A DNA stretch of 64,000 nucleotides, taken from assembly GCA_022072055.1 (NCBI GenBank), contig JAJVIK010000023.1, forward strand, positions 1 to 64,000, in the 5' to 3' direction. Below are positions 55,702-64,000 of the stretch, piece after piece (position 1 is the first letter of the stretch; the number at the start of each line of letters is the position of its first letter). This stretch comes from a bacterium (GTDB taxonomy: Bacteria > Hinthialibacterota > Hinthialibacteria > OLB16). Below the pieces are notes generated by a model, which was not told where the DNA came from, made no database searches, and saw nothing but the letters and a program-made list of their open reading frames with translations. The position numbers were made by a program, and so were the translations under genes.

Positions 55702-55723
55702 GGCGTTCCGGCCCCCACCCGGT

Positions 55724-56263
55724 TTACCCGCGCACTAATGTGACCTCGTCCAACCCGTCCAGCTCCTTCATTCTCACCCGAACCCTGTCGTCTTTCCGGG
55801 TTTCGACCACGATCCCTGCCGCATCCGGCTGAATCGGGAGTTCGCGGTGCCCGCGATCCACCAGGACGGCGAGGCGGATCGAGGCTGGGCGCCCGTAGTC
55901 CCCAAGCGATTCAATCGCCGCGCGGATGGTCCGACCGGTGAAAAGCACATCGTCCACCAGGACCAGCTCCATGTCGTCCACCGGAAACCGGATCCGGCTG
56001 CTCTGGAGTCGTGGTTTCACCCCCCGCAGGTCGTAGTCATCCCGATACAGGGTGATGTCCACGGTCCCGGAGGGCGCGTTCACCCCGTGGCGGCGGTCGA
56101 AAATCTCTTTGAGACGATCCGCGAGCGGGACCCCGTGCGTGTGAATCCCCACAAACGCCACTCGTTCCGGGCGCGAGGTTCTCGCGTCAATCGCCTCCGC
56201 CAGGGAGCGCACCGCGGCTTCCACCTGGGCGGCGCCGGCCAACACCTCGCTGGGTCCGTTCAT
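55724..56263 (-). CDS. pyrR: Bifunctional pyr operon regulator / uracil phosphoribosyltransferase PyrR
   Basis: PyrR is a UMP-responsive RNA-binding attenuator protein with uracil phosphoribosyltransferase activity. The 179-residue product has the PRPP-binding motif [13 protein letters not shown] and the family segment [16 protein letters not shown]. It follows yajC by 12 bp and precedes pyrB by 22 bp, so it is the regulator of its own operon. Confidence 0.95.
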   Translation of the reverse strand: MNGPSEVLAGAAQVEAAVRSLAEAIDARTSRPERVAFVGIHTHGVPLADRLKEIFDRRHGVNAPSGTVDITLYRDDYDLRGVKPRLQSSRIRFPVDDMELVLVDDVLFTGRTIRAAIESLGDYGRPASIRLAVLVDRGHRELPIQPDAAGIVVETRKDDRVRVRMKELDGLDEVTLVRG

Positions 56264-56275
56264 CGACGTGGTTTC

Positions 56276-56671
56276 CTATTCTTCCTCATCCTCGTCGCCC
56301 CCCGGCCTGGACTTGGGCGCGGAGCCTTCAAGGACCGTGGCGACCGCCGAGCGATTGAGAGTGACCTTGACCCCTTCGGCGACCTCGAGAACAAGAGTCT
56401 TTTCCTTGGTCGCGCGCACCACGCCATGGATTCCGCCGCTGGTGACCACGCGATCCCCCTTCTGCAGGTTGTTGATCCGCTCCTGGTGTTTCCGTTGCTC
56501 GATGTGCTGGGGGCGGATCACGATGAAATAAAAAATCCCCATGAAGACCGTGATCATGATGAGGACTTGAAAGAGGTCGCCGCCTCCGCCTTGGCCGCCG
56601 CCGGGCGGAGGCATGAAGGCCCAGGCGCCCTGGGTCAGAAAGGCAAGGCTTAGGAGAAAAAATCGGATCAT
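56276..56671 (-). CDS. yajC: Preprotein translocase accessory subunit YajC
   Basis: The 131-residue product (ATG at 56671) has an N-terminal hydrophobic segment that may be a signal, a Gly/Pro linker and the YajC membrane helix (LFQVLIMITVFMGIFYFIVIRPQ). The conserved KGDRVVTSGGIHGVV follows, then an acidic tail. YajC assists SecDF. The ORF-track start at 57007 is far too long. It is the first gene of the pyrRB operon. Confidence 0.92.
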   Translation of the reverse strand: MIRFFLLSLAFLTQGAWAFMPPPGGGQGGGGDLFQVLIMITVFMGIFYFIVIRPQHIEQRKHQERINNLQKGDRVVTSGGIHGVVRATKEKTLVLEVAEGVKVTLNRSAVATVLEGSAPKSRPGGDEDEEE

Positions 56672-56714
56672 GGTCTTGTTGGACACCCACCCCCCCGGTT
56701 TCAACTGAGCGGAC

Positions 56715-56743
56715 TCTACCAGCCTTCCCCTCCGGTCGCAATT
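56715..56743 (-). promoter_or_regulatory. Putative sigma-70 promoter of yajC-pyrRB
   Basis: On the minus strand TTGCGA (56738..56743) and TAGAGT (56715..56720) are separated by exactly 17 bp, about 45 nt before the yajC ATG. This is the best match in the divergent yajC/dnaB region. Confidence 0.5.
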
Positions 56744-57032
56744 GGAGCTCCCGGCCCTCTCGCAAGCCGTTCGACTTCCTGAAGATGCGAAATATCCACA
56801 AAGCTCGGCTGTGGGTATGCTGTTATTCCTGAAGAAAACAGCCGACCCCCCTCGGTTGGAGCTTGACCGGGCGGGCTTCGCGGGTGGAGACTCTTCGCCG
56901 AACAGGGGCCGGGGGGGAGATCCTCGACATTCCCCTTGTGAAGCATTTTGTTTTTCTGGGCGCGCCCGCGATGGCCCGCCGGACATGCAACCTTGAACAC
57001 GACACACTACACTATGCGTTCACGAGCGAGTC
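56744..57032. other. Remainder of yajC/dnaB divergent region
   Basis: About 290 bp upstream of dnaB contain no credible ORF. A 7-bp stem CGGCTGT/ACAGCCG with an alternative inner stem GCTGTT/AACAGC lies near 56795-56835 and could switch conformations. A TTGAAC element lies just upstream of dnaB, but its spacing to a -10 is unclear. Confidence 0.35.
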
Positions 57033-58532
57033 ATGGCTGAGGTGATCGCCGCTCGCAATCTGCCTTTCAGCCTGGAGGCCGAAAAGGCTGTCCTTGCGGC
57101 CATGCTCCACGATGGGGCCGCCCTGCTCGCGGGCCTTGAGGTCCTTCGCGAGCTGGATGAAATGGCCAAGCGCGAGAGCGCCTCTCGTCGCGGAGCCAAG
57201 GGTAAGGATTCGCAGCCCACGGTCACCCTCTTCCACCACTCCCCTCATCAGATCCTCTTTGACCTGATCTCCGATCTGGAGAACCGAGGGCGCGCTCCCG
57301 ATTTCACCACTCTGATCGAGGAGGCGCGCGCGGGTGGGGTTTTGGACCGGGTGGGAGGGGCTTCGGGCATTCTGGAGATTGTCTCAGCCGCCGCGACCGG
57401 GGCCGGAGTTCGGGACTATGCCGAAATTGTCAAGGAGAAATACCTCAAGCGCAGGCTAATCTTTTCCTCTCAAGATGTCCTCGAGCGCGCCTACCAGGAT
57501 CAGGCGGACGCGGAAACCATCCTCGATCAAGCCGAGCGGGAGCTCCACGCGATTTCGGATAGCCGTCAGTCCGGCTCGTTTGTCCGCATCGGCGACATGC
57601 TGGCCTCGGTGGAAGAGAACCTGCTGGAGGCCTACCGCAAAAAGGGGATGGTCACCGGGGTTCCCACGAATTTCACCGAACTCGACAAGATGACCTCCGG
57701 GCTTCAGAAGACCGACTTGATCATCCTCGCCGCGCGGCCCTCCGTGGGCAAGACCTCTCTCGCGCTCAATATCGTGGAGAATATCGCCACGAAGTCGAAA
57801 CTCCCGGTGGGGATTTTCAGCCTGGAAATGAGCGCTGTTCAGGTCATCCAGAGGCTGATCTGCTCGATGGCCAAGGTGGACCTCAAACGTCTTCGGACCG
57901 GACACCTCTCAAGACGCGAAAGCGCGCAGGTGTTTCAGACCCTGGCGAGCCTTTACCCGCTTCCGGTTTACATCGACGACACGGCGGGACAGACCATCGC
58001 GGCCGTGCGAGCCAAAGCGTTGCGTCTCAAGCACAAGGAGCCGAACCTGGCGCTGATCGTGGTGGATTACCTCCAACTCATGGAGGCGGGTCACGCGCGA
58101 GGCGGCCAACGGAACCGTCAGGAGGAGGTTTCCGCCATCTCACGCGGACTGAAGGGCCTCGCGCGCGAACTGGGAGTGCCGGTGCTGGCCCTGTCGCAGC
58201 TCTCCCGTGGCGTGGAAAGCCGCGAGGATCAGTTACCGCGGCTTTCCGACCTGCGGGAATCGGGCGCGATCGAGCAGGATGCCGACGTGGTTCTGTTCAT
58301 TCACCGCAAGCGCCCCCGCAAGGATAGCGAGGAGGCCGAGGAGGATATCGCCGCCGAAATCATCATCGGGAAGCAGCGTAACGGTCCGGTCGGAAGCGTG
58401 CCTGTGGCGTTCATCTCGCGCTACGCCTCGTTCAATAACTTGGCGAGCTTCGATGCACCCGAGGAGATCCGTTCCCCTGAGGATGTCGAAGAGTACCTCG
58501 GGCCGGACGTGGAGGATGGAGTTCCTTTCTGA
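57033..58532 (+). CDS. dnaB: Replicative DNA helicase DnaB
   Basis: DnaB unwinds DNA at the fork as a hexamer. The 499-residue product has the N-terminal DnaG-binding domain (PFSLEAEKAVLAAML). The RecA-like ATPase has Walker A ARPSVGKTS and Walker B ALIVVDYLQLM. The conserved SQLSRGVESREDQLP and DLRESGAIEQDADVVLFI also occur. The N-domain carries an insertion of about 20-25 residues (MAKRESASRRGAKGKDSQ) not seen in enteric DnaB. The 3' end overlaps the convergent TPR gene by 101 bp. Confidence 0.95.
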   Translation: MAEVIAARNLPFSLEAEKAVLAAMLHDGAALLAGLEVLRELDEMAKRESASRRGAKGKDSQPTVTLFHHSPHQILFDLISDLENRGRAPDFTTLIEEARAGGVLDRVGGASGILEIVSAAATGAGVRDYAEIVKEKYLKRRLIFSSQDVLERAYQDQADAETILDQAERELHAISDSRQSGSFVRIGDMLASVEENLLEAYRKKGMVTGVPTNFTELDKMTSGLQKTDLIILAARPSVGKTSLALNIVENIATKSKLPVGIFSLEMSAVQVIQRLICSMAKVDLKRLRTGHLSRRESAQVFQTLASLYPLPVYIDDTAGQTIAAVRAKALRLKHKEPNLALIVVDYLQLMEAGHARGGQRNRQEEVSAISRGLKGLARELGVPVLALSQLSRGVESREDQLPRLSDLRESGAIEQDADVVLFIHRKRPRKDSEEAEEDIAAEIIIGKQRNGPVGSVPVAFISRYASFNNLASFDAPEEIRSPEDVEEYLGPDVEDGVPF

Positions 58533-59940
58533 TCCCGGAGGGGCCCGCGCGCCGGCTCCGGCGGCGCAAAGCCCCCGCTTCTCCAAACCTGCCCAACTTC
58601 GCGAGCAAACCGGCCCAGGCATCCCGGACTCTCCGGGTTTCCGAGTGGAATTCACCGAACGACGCGCCGCAGGCACGGTGCGCCGCGCGCAGACACCCCT
58701 CAGCCCCCTCGGGATCGCCTCGATTCACGCGCAGGTCGGCGAGCTCAACAAGCGCCGGAACCAGATCGGGGTGGAGCGCGCCCCGTGAAGCCTCAAGCAA
58801 CTCCAAAGACAGACGGAGAAGTCTCTCCGCCTCTTCGTTCATCCCCTGCGCGGCGTACAAGCGCCCCAGGTTGCTCAGAGAGAGCGCGACATGCGGGTGG
58901 TTGGGGCCGAAAGCCTGTTCGAGGATTCTAAGCGCGCGCGCGAGCAACTCCTCGGCGGACGCGTGGTCGCCCCGCGAGAAACAGACTCCCGCGAGGTTGT
59001 CCAGGGTGATGGCCACATCGGGATGATCCGGTCCCAATGACCGCTCTTGGATGTCGAGGACCTTGCGAAACATGGACTCGGCCTGGTCGCTCTTGCCTTC
59101 CGCGTGGCGCACGGCCGCAAGGCCGAGCATCGCGGCCGCGGTCCGCGGATGCTCCTCGCCCAGGATCTCCGCCCGAACCGCGAGGACCTCCCTGAACAGG
59201 GTCTCGGCGGAAGCGCGCTTTCCCCGCGCGTACAGCAGTCTCGCCAGATTGTGGCGAGCGGAGGCGGTTTCCAAAGGCAGCGGGGGATCCGCGGTCTCGA
59301 GAATCGAAAGGGCCTGCTTGAACTGCAACTCAGCCTCGGCCAAGCGCCCTTGCTCCTGGTGAAGGAGCGCAAGTCCGATCAGGACAAACGCGGTGCGGGG
59401 GTCGCAGGGGCCGGTCAGTCGGCTCCAGAGAATCCGCGCGCGGGCATGGAGGAGCTCCGCCTCCTCGATATTCCCGCGCAGCCTCAGAAGGCCCGCGAGT
59501 TCATGGAGGATCTGAGCGGCGACGACCGTCGAGTCCATTCCGCGCCGCTCCAGGATCGACAGGGCGCGCCTGTAATCTTCCGCGGCGTTCGAATAGCGAC
59601 CCAACGTGGCCCGACACCGCGCCAGGTCGTGAAGACTTGTGGAGACTTGCGGGTGAAAAGGTCCAAGGCACTCCTCGCTGATCCCGAGGGCTTGCTCAAG
59701 GAGGCCTTCGGCCTTGGAGTACCTGCCCAAGATTCGGTGCACGCGCGCCAGGTCGCAAAGGGCCTCAGCGAGTCGGGGATCGTCCATGCCGAACCGCGCC
59801 GCCTCCACAAGCGCCGCCTCGAAACGGCCTTGCGCCTCGACTAGCCGCCCTTGGGAAAGGCAGGCCTCTCCCAGTTCACGCAACCTGTCCCAATCGGATG
59901 GCAAGACCCGCGCGCCCGGCGGATCCAGGACTGCCCCCAT
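58432..59940 (-). CDS. Tetratricopeptide repeat protein (kinesin light-chain-like TPRs)
   Basis: The 502-residue protein has about nine 42-residue TPR units of the kinesin light-chain type. Examples are VSTSLHDLARCRATLGRYSNA, VAITLDNLAGVCFSRGDHASA and VALSLSNLGRLYAAQGMNEEA. It is a protein-protein interaction scaffold with no catalytic domain. The C-terminal 40 residues are basic and run antisense to dnaB; the true end could be earlier by frameshift, but the reading frame is open. No signal peptide is visible. It lies upstream of and away from the GH2-like gene. Confidence 0.82.
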   Translation of the reverse strand: MGAVLDPPGARVLPSDWDRLRELGEACLSQGRLVEAQGRFEAALVEAARFGMDDPRLAEALCDLARVHRILGRYSKAEGLLEQALGISEECLGPFHPQVSTSLHDLARCRATLGRYSNAAEDYRRALSILERRGMDSTVVAAQILHELAGLLRLRGNIEEAELLHARARILWSRLTGPCDPRTAFVLIGLALLHQEQGRLAEAELQFKQALSILETADPPLPLETASARHNLARLLYARGKRASAETLFREVLAVRAEILGEEHPRTAAAMLGLAAVRHAEGKSDQAESMFRKVLDIQERSLGPDHPDVAITLDNLAGVCFSRGDHASAEELLARALRILEQAFGPNHPHVALSLSNLGRLYAAQGMNEEAERLLRLSLELLEASRGALHPDLVPALVELADLRVNRGDPEGAEGCLRAAHRACGASFGEFHSETRRVRDAWAGLLAKLGRFGEAGALRRRSRRAGPSGIRKELHPPRPARGTLRHPQGNGSPRVHRSSPSY

Positions 59941-60093
59941 GTTTCCCCCTCGATCCTCGGAACAGGCGGGGAAGCCTGTCCCACGGTTCCGACCGTCAAC
60001 CTATGGGGACATCTTCAGGCATGGTGGGATGAACGGGAAGAGGGTGAGCGAAAACCCGGGAGGCCGGGAAGGTCCCAGCAATGGGGCCTGGGA

Positions 60094-63000
60094 TCAGGGG
60101 GTGGCCCCGCCTTTGCGGACCTCGATCGGACCGAACACCGCCTCTCCCTGGCTGACTGTCAAACGGAAGTCGCAGTTTCCGAATTGACGGTTCTCAAAGC
60201 GCGCGTCCGGCACGGAAAACACCAAGATTTTCCACGCATTGACCTCGAGCAACGGACGCGGGGCGGTCTTCTTGTAGGCGCTCTCCGAAAGGAGGTCTGA
60301 GTCCGAGGAATCATAATCCAGGCGGATTTCCGAGGGGGTCTTTCCATAAACCTGCACCTGAATCTCAGCGGGGCCCGATTTCTTTCCCCAGAATCGATCA
60401 TCGATGTCGTAATACACCTGGGGGGTCTTCGGATTCGGAATAATCCCGGTGAAAGTCACTCCGCTTTGGTCCGTTGTGGCTTCGACGGTGTAATCGCAGC
60501 CCGTGTCCTTGATGGCCAGTATCGGTTCATGAGTGCTGGTTCCGGACTCCTCGGCAAAGACCCGATCCGTGGCGACGAAAGGCGCCAGGAATGGGATCTC
60601 GTTCGGTGGATAATTGGCCAGGACAGGACGTCGCGCGCCCCCGACCCACACCAGCGCGTTCTTCAGGATGCGGGAAGCCACCGGATCCAGCGCGGCCTTT
60701 TCGACCAGTTTCAATTGGCAGAGTAGGATGCGCCCCTCCCCTTGTTCGATTTCAGTGACCACTTCCTTCCAGGAAAGCGTGTCGCTGTCGGGAACCACAT
60801 CGGCGAGCACGGTCGAACGCGGTTTCCCGGAGGTGTCGTCGCCGGGCTGACAGACTGTCGTGGCCACAACCCCATCGGCTCCCCACTCCGCGAGATCCTC
60901 CCGTCGGACCCCATCAAAGAGCGGGTGCTCGGCGAGGCGTGGATTCACTCGATCGATCCCGGTGGGCCACCCCGTCGGCCTCAGGAGGGAACGACCTCCC
61001 GGCAATGGGCCTGAATACTCCCATCGCCCCCTTGGCGGGTCTTGATCCAGAACCAGCATCCTCCCACCCGCCTCGACCCAGACTCGAAGCGAAGGCCAGG
61101 CGCGGTCGATGTAGGAGTCAAAGCTCCCGGGCCCGACAATCAGTCCGGAGATCGGCTTTTGCTCCTCGGTCGACTTCAGCTGCCCGAGATCGTTGAAGGC
61201 TGGGATTTCGATCTTGTGGGTCTTGAGCAGCTCGGCGAGCGTTCCTTTCACGTCATGGAGCGCGAGGCCGTCCGCGACATCCTTCGGGATGGGGTCGGCG
61301 AAGGCATGCGAGGCGATCCGGATGGAACGGTCCGTGGTGACAATTTCGTTCGCGCCGGAAACCAGTCGCACGCGGACCTTGGCGGTCTGAAGGCCCTCGA
61401 TGTCCGGGAGGCGCAGGGGGATCGAGCGGCTCAGGCTGGTGTAATAGGGAACGGCTCCGATCGGCACCTCTCCTCGCGCCGCGGGTGAGGTTTGATCCCC
61501 CGGCCCGAAGACCTCGCAGATGAGCAGTCCCGCGCCCACCGTCCCCGAACGAATGTCATCGTTTGCCACGGTGAGAGTGGCATCCAGGATTTCCCCGGAG
61601 TAATAGTGCGCGCGCAAGCTCCGCGCCGCAACGACGACCGGGCGATAGGCGCGTCGAACTGCGGCGAGTATGGGTTTCGGGACGGAGGCTCCATCGGTGA
61701 GCGGGTTGAAGAACCAATTGGCGCACGAATAGGGGAAGATTCCCGCGATGCGGTTGGATGCCGGGTTGCGGAGGGCGCGGGCCTCCTCGATGAATCTCTC
61801 GATTCGATTGGACTGGTATTCCATGAGCGCGGAGGCGTCATCACCGGGCGCGCCGATCCGCATTCGAGAGGCCGCCTCCTCACGCGGGTCGGTCAGGACT
61901 TGTCCCTGGCCATCCGAAGAGAAACCGGCGCTCAACTCGGAGCAGACCCAGGGAGCCGTGCCCCCGGCGATCCCTTCCCGGTAGATCGAGAGCTGCTGGA
62001 GGAACACTCCCCAATCCGCGATTCGACCGGAATACCAGCCGTCATGGGCATGCCAATCCTCGATCAAAGGCGACCCGGCGCCTCGGTTGTCTGATTCGGG
62101 AATCGCGATTCTCCCCAATCCGAACACCGACTTGTGGATGCGACCGGCGAGGTCCGACAGAACCTTTCCCGCCACCTCGTAGGCGTCCACATTCTTCCGA
62201 GTGATGACGGTTTGATTGCTCGCGCCGTTTGACCACACGACCAGACTGGGGTGGTTCCTAAGGCTCCTGGCCGCCTCAAGGAGCTCCGTGGCGGCTTGGT
62301 TTACAAAGTCGGCGCGCGAGAAGTTGTATGGGCCTTCGTGCGCGAGAAGGGGACCCTCCACCCAGGCGAGCAGCCCGAGTTCATCGCAAAGGCTCAGCCA
62401 CTTCGAGGACGGAGGTTCATTCGCGAATCTCACCGCGCGGACTCCGGCCTCCTTAAGCGCCGTAAGGTGCGCGCGCGCCAACTCGTCCGACACATTCTCC
62501 TCGTGCGGCGGCGACCCCGCCCCGAACAGAAAATAACGGCGCCCATTCAGCAGGAAAACGCCGCGACCTGACTGGAACGTGCGGAAGCCGAAGTCCACCA
62601 CTCGGGAATCCGCCTCCCGCGCGCCGACGAGCAACTTGAGTGTGAGACGGTGCAGGTTAGGGGTCTCGGGCGACCAAGCCTTCACCCCGGGAAGGTTAGG
62701 GATGGAGAAGGTTTGATGGCGATACTTTCGGCTGTCGAACTGGACCTTTTCCTTGCGCGGACCGTGGACCACTTTGCCGGTGGCCTTCTCCTCGATCAGC
62801 ATCTCCAATGTGCTGTTTCCGATGGCGGCCTCGGAAACAGAGACATCCAGCGATAAGCTTTGCAGCTTGGGATTCACGAAGACATCCAGGATCCGCTCCT
62901 TGGAGTGGATCGCGAGGGACACCGAGCGATAGATCCCGCCGGCCTCGGTTTCAAGGCCAAGGGGGATTTCGCTCGCAAGGTTGCCCTTCTCCCCTCCGGC

Positions 63001-63582
63001 GCTTCGCTTGAGGACCGACTTGTCCGCCACGCGGACCGCGAGGACATTATCTCCGCCGGTCAAAAGGCTCGCCGCGAACTCCAGTTCAAAAGGATCAAAG
63101 GCGCCGAGATGTTTTCCCACGAAGGTCCCGTTCAGCCAGACCGAGGCGCGCGCGGAGACGGCTTCAAATCGGAGCACCCCAACCAGGCTCTGCTTGAGGG
63201 CATCAGTGGCGCCACCCTCCGGGAATAGAGTCTCTGGAACCTGGAAATGCGCGCGGAGCCAAGCTTCCCCGTTGTGGCCGGGAAAAAGCGCCGGGGAACG
63301 CGAAGGGTCCATCCACGGGGAGTCCTCGGAGGGGGTGTCCCAATAACCCGGGACCTTGATCACCGTCCACGAAGCATCCGGGAGGTCCGCCGCGCTATAC
63401 CGCTCGACCAGCTGGGTGTCTGAGAATCGTGAGGCGATTTCTGGACGGATCGGGTGAATCCGCCAATCCCCATCCAGGGAAATCGAACCGGCGAACACCA
63501 GGTGGGGCAGGCACCCGAGGAGAGGAGCGGCAAGGATCCGCCACCTCCCTTGAAACTTCAGGATTCCGCCCACTCGCCGCAC
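60094..63582 (-). CDS. Exported glycoside hydrolase family 2-like protein with altered acid/base site
   Basis: The 1162-residue protein has a Sec signal and a GH2 sugar-binding domain (SLDGDWRIHP, VSARASVWLNGTFVG). An Ig-like domain follows (DSRVVDFGFRTFQ) and a TIM-barrel region. In the barrel the usual W-S-x-G-N-E motif is WSNGAS (residues 450-455), so the acid/base Glu appears replaced by Ser. The nucleophile-like Glu is kept in VCSEL (E549). A long C-terminal extension with beta-sandwich-like segments follows. It may be a beta-galactosidase or related enzyme that lost activity, or use another residue. Confidence 0.8.
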   Translation of the reverse strand: MRRVGGILKFQGRWRILAAPLLGCLPHLVFAGSISLDGDWRIHPIRPEIASRFSDTQLVERYSAADLPDASWTVIKVPGYWDTPSEDSPWMDPSRSPALFPGHNGEAWLRAHFQVPETLFPEGGATDALKQSLVGVLRFEAVSARASVWLNGTFVGKHLGAFDPFELEFAASLLTGGDNVLAVRVADKSVLKRSAGGEKGNLASEIPLGLETEAGGIYRSVSLAIHSKERILDVFVNPKLQSLSLDVSVSEAAIGNSTLEMLIEEKATGKVVHGPRKEKVQFDSRKYRHQTFSIPNLPGVKAWSPETPNLHRLTLKLLVGAREADSRVVDFGFRTFQSGRGVFLLNGRRYFLFGAGSPPHEENVSDELARAHLTALKEAGVRAVRFANEPPSSKWLSLCDELGLLAWVEGPLLAHEGPYNFSRADFVNQAATELLEAARSLRNHPSLVVWSNGASNQTVITRKNVDAYEVAGKVLSDLAGRIHKSVFGLGRIAIPESDNRGAGSPLIEDWHAHDGWYSGRIADWGVFLQQLSIYREGIAGGTAPWVCSELSAGFSSDGQGQVLTDPREEAASRMRIGAPGDDASALMEYQSNRIERFIEEARALRNPASNRIAGIFPYSCANWFFNPLTDGASVPKPILAAVRRAYRPVVVAARSLRAHYYSGEILDATLTVANDDIRSGTVGAGLLICEVFGPGDQTSPAARGEVPIGAVPYYTSLSRSIPLRLPDIEGLQTAKVRVRLVSGANEIVTTDRSIRIASHAFADPIPKDVADGLALHDVKGTLAELLKTHKIEIPAFNDLGQLKSTEEQKPISGLIVGPGSFDSYIDRAWPSLRVWVEAGGRMLVLDQDPPRGRWEYSGPLPGGRSLLRPTGWPTGIDRVNPRLAEHPLFDGVRREDLAEWGADGVVATTVCQPGDDTSGKPRSTVLADVVPDSDTLSWKEVVTEIEQGEGRILLCQLKLVEKAALDPVASRILKNALVWVGGARRPVLANYPPNEIPFLAPFVATDRVFAEESGTSTHEPILAIKDTGCDYTVEATTDQSGVTFTGIIPNPKTPQVYYDIDDRFWGKKSGPAEIQVQVYGKTPSEIRLDYDSSDSDLLSESAYKKTAPRPLLEVNAWKILVFSVPDARFENRQFGNCDFRLTVSQGEAVFGPIEVRKGGATP

Positions 63583-63818
63583 TCCTCCACATCAGGTGTT
63601 CCGGGTCTCGCGCAATACTAACAAGGATGCTCTCGGGTTGCACCAGTTATCCCCGGTTTTCTCAACCAGAAACAATGTCAGGCAATGCGGCACAACCCAC
63701 GAAAGTTAAAACGCTTTTGAACCGGGGCGCAACCCCGTCGGGGATCGGAAGATCAAAGTCTCCGGTCAAGCGTCGGTTAGCGACTCCCGATTGGTCAGCA
63801 GGAGGCCGGTCGCCGGAA
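63583..63818. other. Gene-free interval before the truncated terminal ORF
   Basis: About 236 bp with no credible ORF, no tRNA and no recognised promoter or terminator. The sequence is of ordinary base composition. Confidence 0.5.
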
Positions 63819-64000
63819 TCATTCACCCAGGAGAATCCGGTTGTACTCCGCCACGGCCTCTTTGTATTCGGGAGGAACTGGCCGCTGGAGGAATTCACGC
63901 GCCTTGTCCTCCGCCAGGGTGCCTGAAAGGGCGTTCTGCATGAGCTGGACCTGCGGGGTCGTTAGCGTGACCGTGTCCGGATCGAGCGTGTACTCGCTGG
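63819..64000 (-). CDS. Unknown protein (C-terminal part, truncated by window edge)
   Basis: An open frame enters from the right edge and ends at the TGA at 63819, giving about 60 residues (SEYTLDPDTVTLTTPQ near the edge, EYKEAVAEYNRILLGE at the end). It is not in the ORF track because it starts outside the window. Composition is plausible for a real protein, and no terminator follows. No family is recognised. The ending with a tyrosine-rich helix suggests a cytoplasmic or periplasmic helical tail. Confidence 0.65.
   Translation of the reverse strand, partial: SEYTLDPDTVTLTTPQVQLMQNALSGTLAEDKAREFLQRPVPPEYKEAVAEYNRILLGE

Overview
The window is GC-rich, densely coded DNA from a Gram-negative-type bacterium. 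It encodes LolD/FtsX-type transport, YajC, secreted proteins with Tat or Sec signals, and a periplasmic CxxCH haem-type sensor. The gene mix (Gfo/Idh/MocA oxidoreductase with a Tat signal, PhoPQ-activated-protein family, GH2-like enzyme, propeller proteins with Pro/Thr linkers, a GspG-like pseudopilin) resembles uncultured lineages around Planctomycetota, Sumerlaeota or Hydrogenedentota. That placement is inference only; no rRNA gene is present to test it.

Layout. 1-3.2 kb: a truncated Fur-family regulator diverging from a LolD/FtsX ABC exporter pair, then a PhyH dioxygenase. 3.4-23 kb: a large signalling island on the minus strand. In transcription order it runs hybrid kinase, NtrC-type regulator, a near-consensus sigma-54 promoter, then small conserved ORF, cheA, cheW, two MCPs, cheR, cheD, cheY, cheX/cheC, cheB and a FapA-like protein. 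A tRNA-Thr(GGT) and a second sigma-54 regulator follow. 23.3-26.8 kb: a plus-strand satellite with a second CheX, a second CheY and a NarX/NarL-type kinase-regulator pair.

26.8-47.5 kb is mixed metabolism: a xylose-isomerase-family protein, a PqaA-like protein, tRNA-Thr(TGT), a Na/Pi symporter, nadD, an HDOD protein with a long structured leader, an EEP-family phosphatase, a molybdenum-carrier-like protein, dapB, a DUF4258/YgiT pair, glpK, a propeller protein, a Tat oxidoreductase and iscX. 47.5-52.5 kb holds a candidate structured RNA with a strong terminator, a 1252-residue secreted propeller protein and a pseudopilin. 52.6-58.5 kb is the yajC-pyrR-pyrB-DUF115 operon and divergent dnaB. The window closes with a TPR protein, a GH2-like enzyme that appears to lack its acid/base residue, and a truncated ORF.

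The most striking item is the second gene of the nadD operon (32100..35477). A primase-like CHC2-type zinc-finger region is followed by 198 consecutive tetrapeptides of the form x-x-x-Ala with no register break over 792 residues, and then a short TPR-like tail. It overlaps nadD by ATGA and a four-helix membrane protein by 8 bp, so the three are probably translationally coupled. Other leads are a CheA carrying four MshEN-like repeats, the sigma-54/NtrC arrangement in front of the che operon, matching aromatic tether pentapeptides on both MCPs, and a multi-helix RNA fold at 47649..47786.
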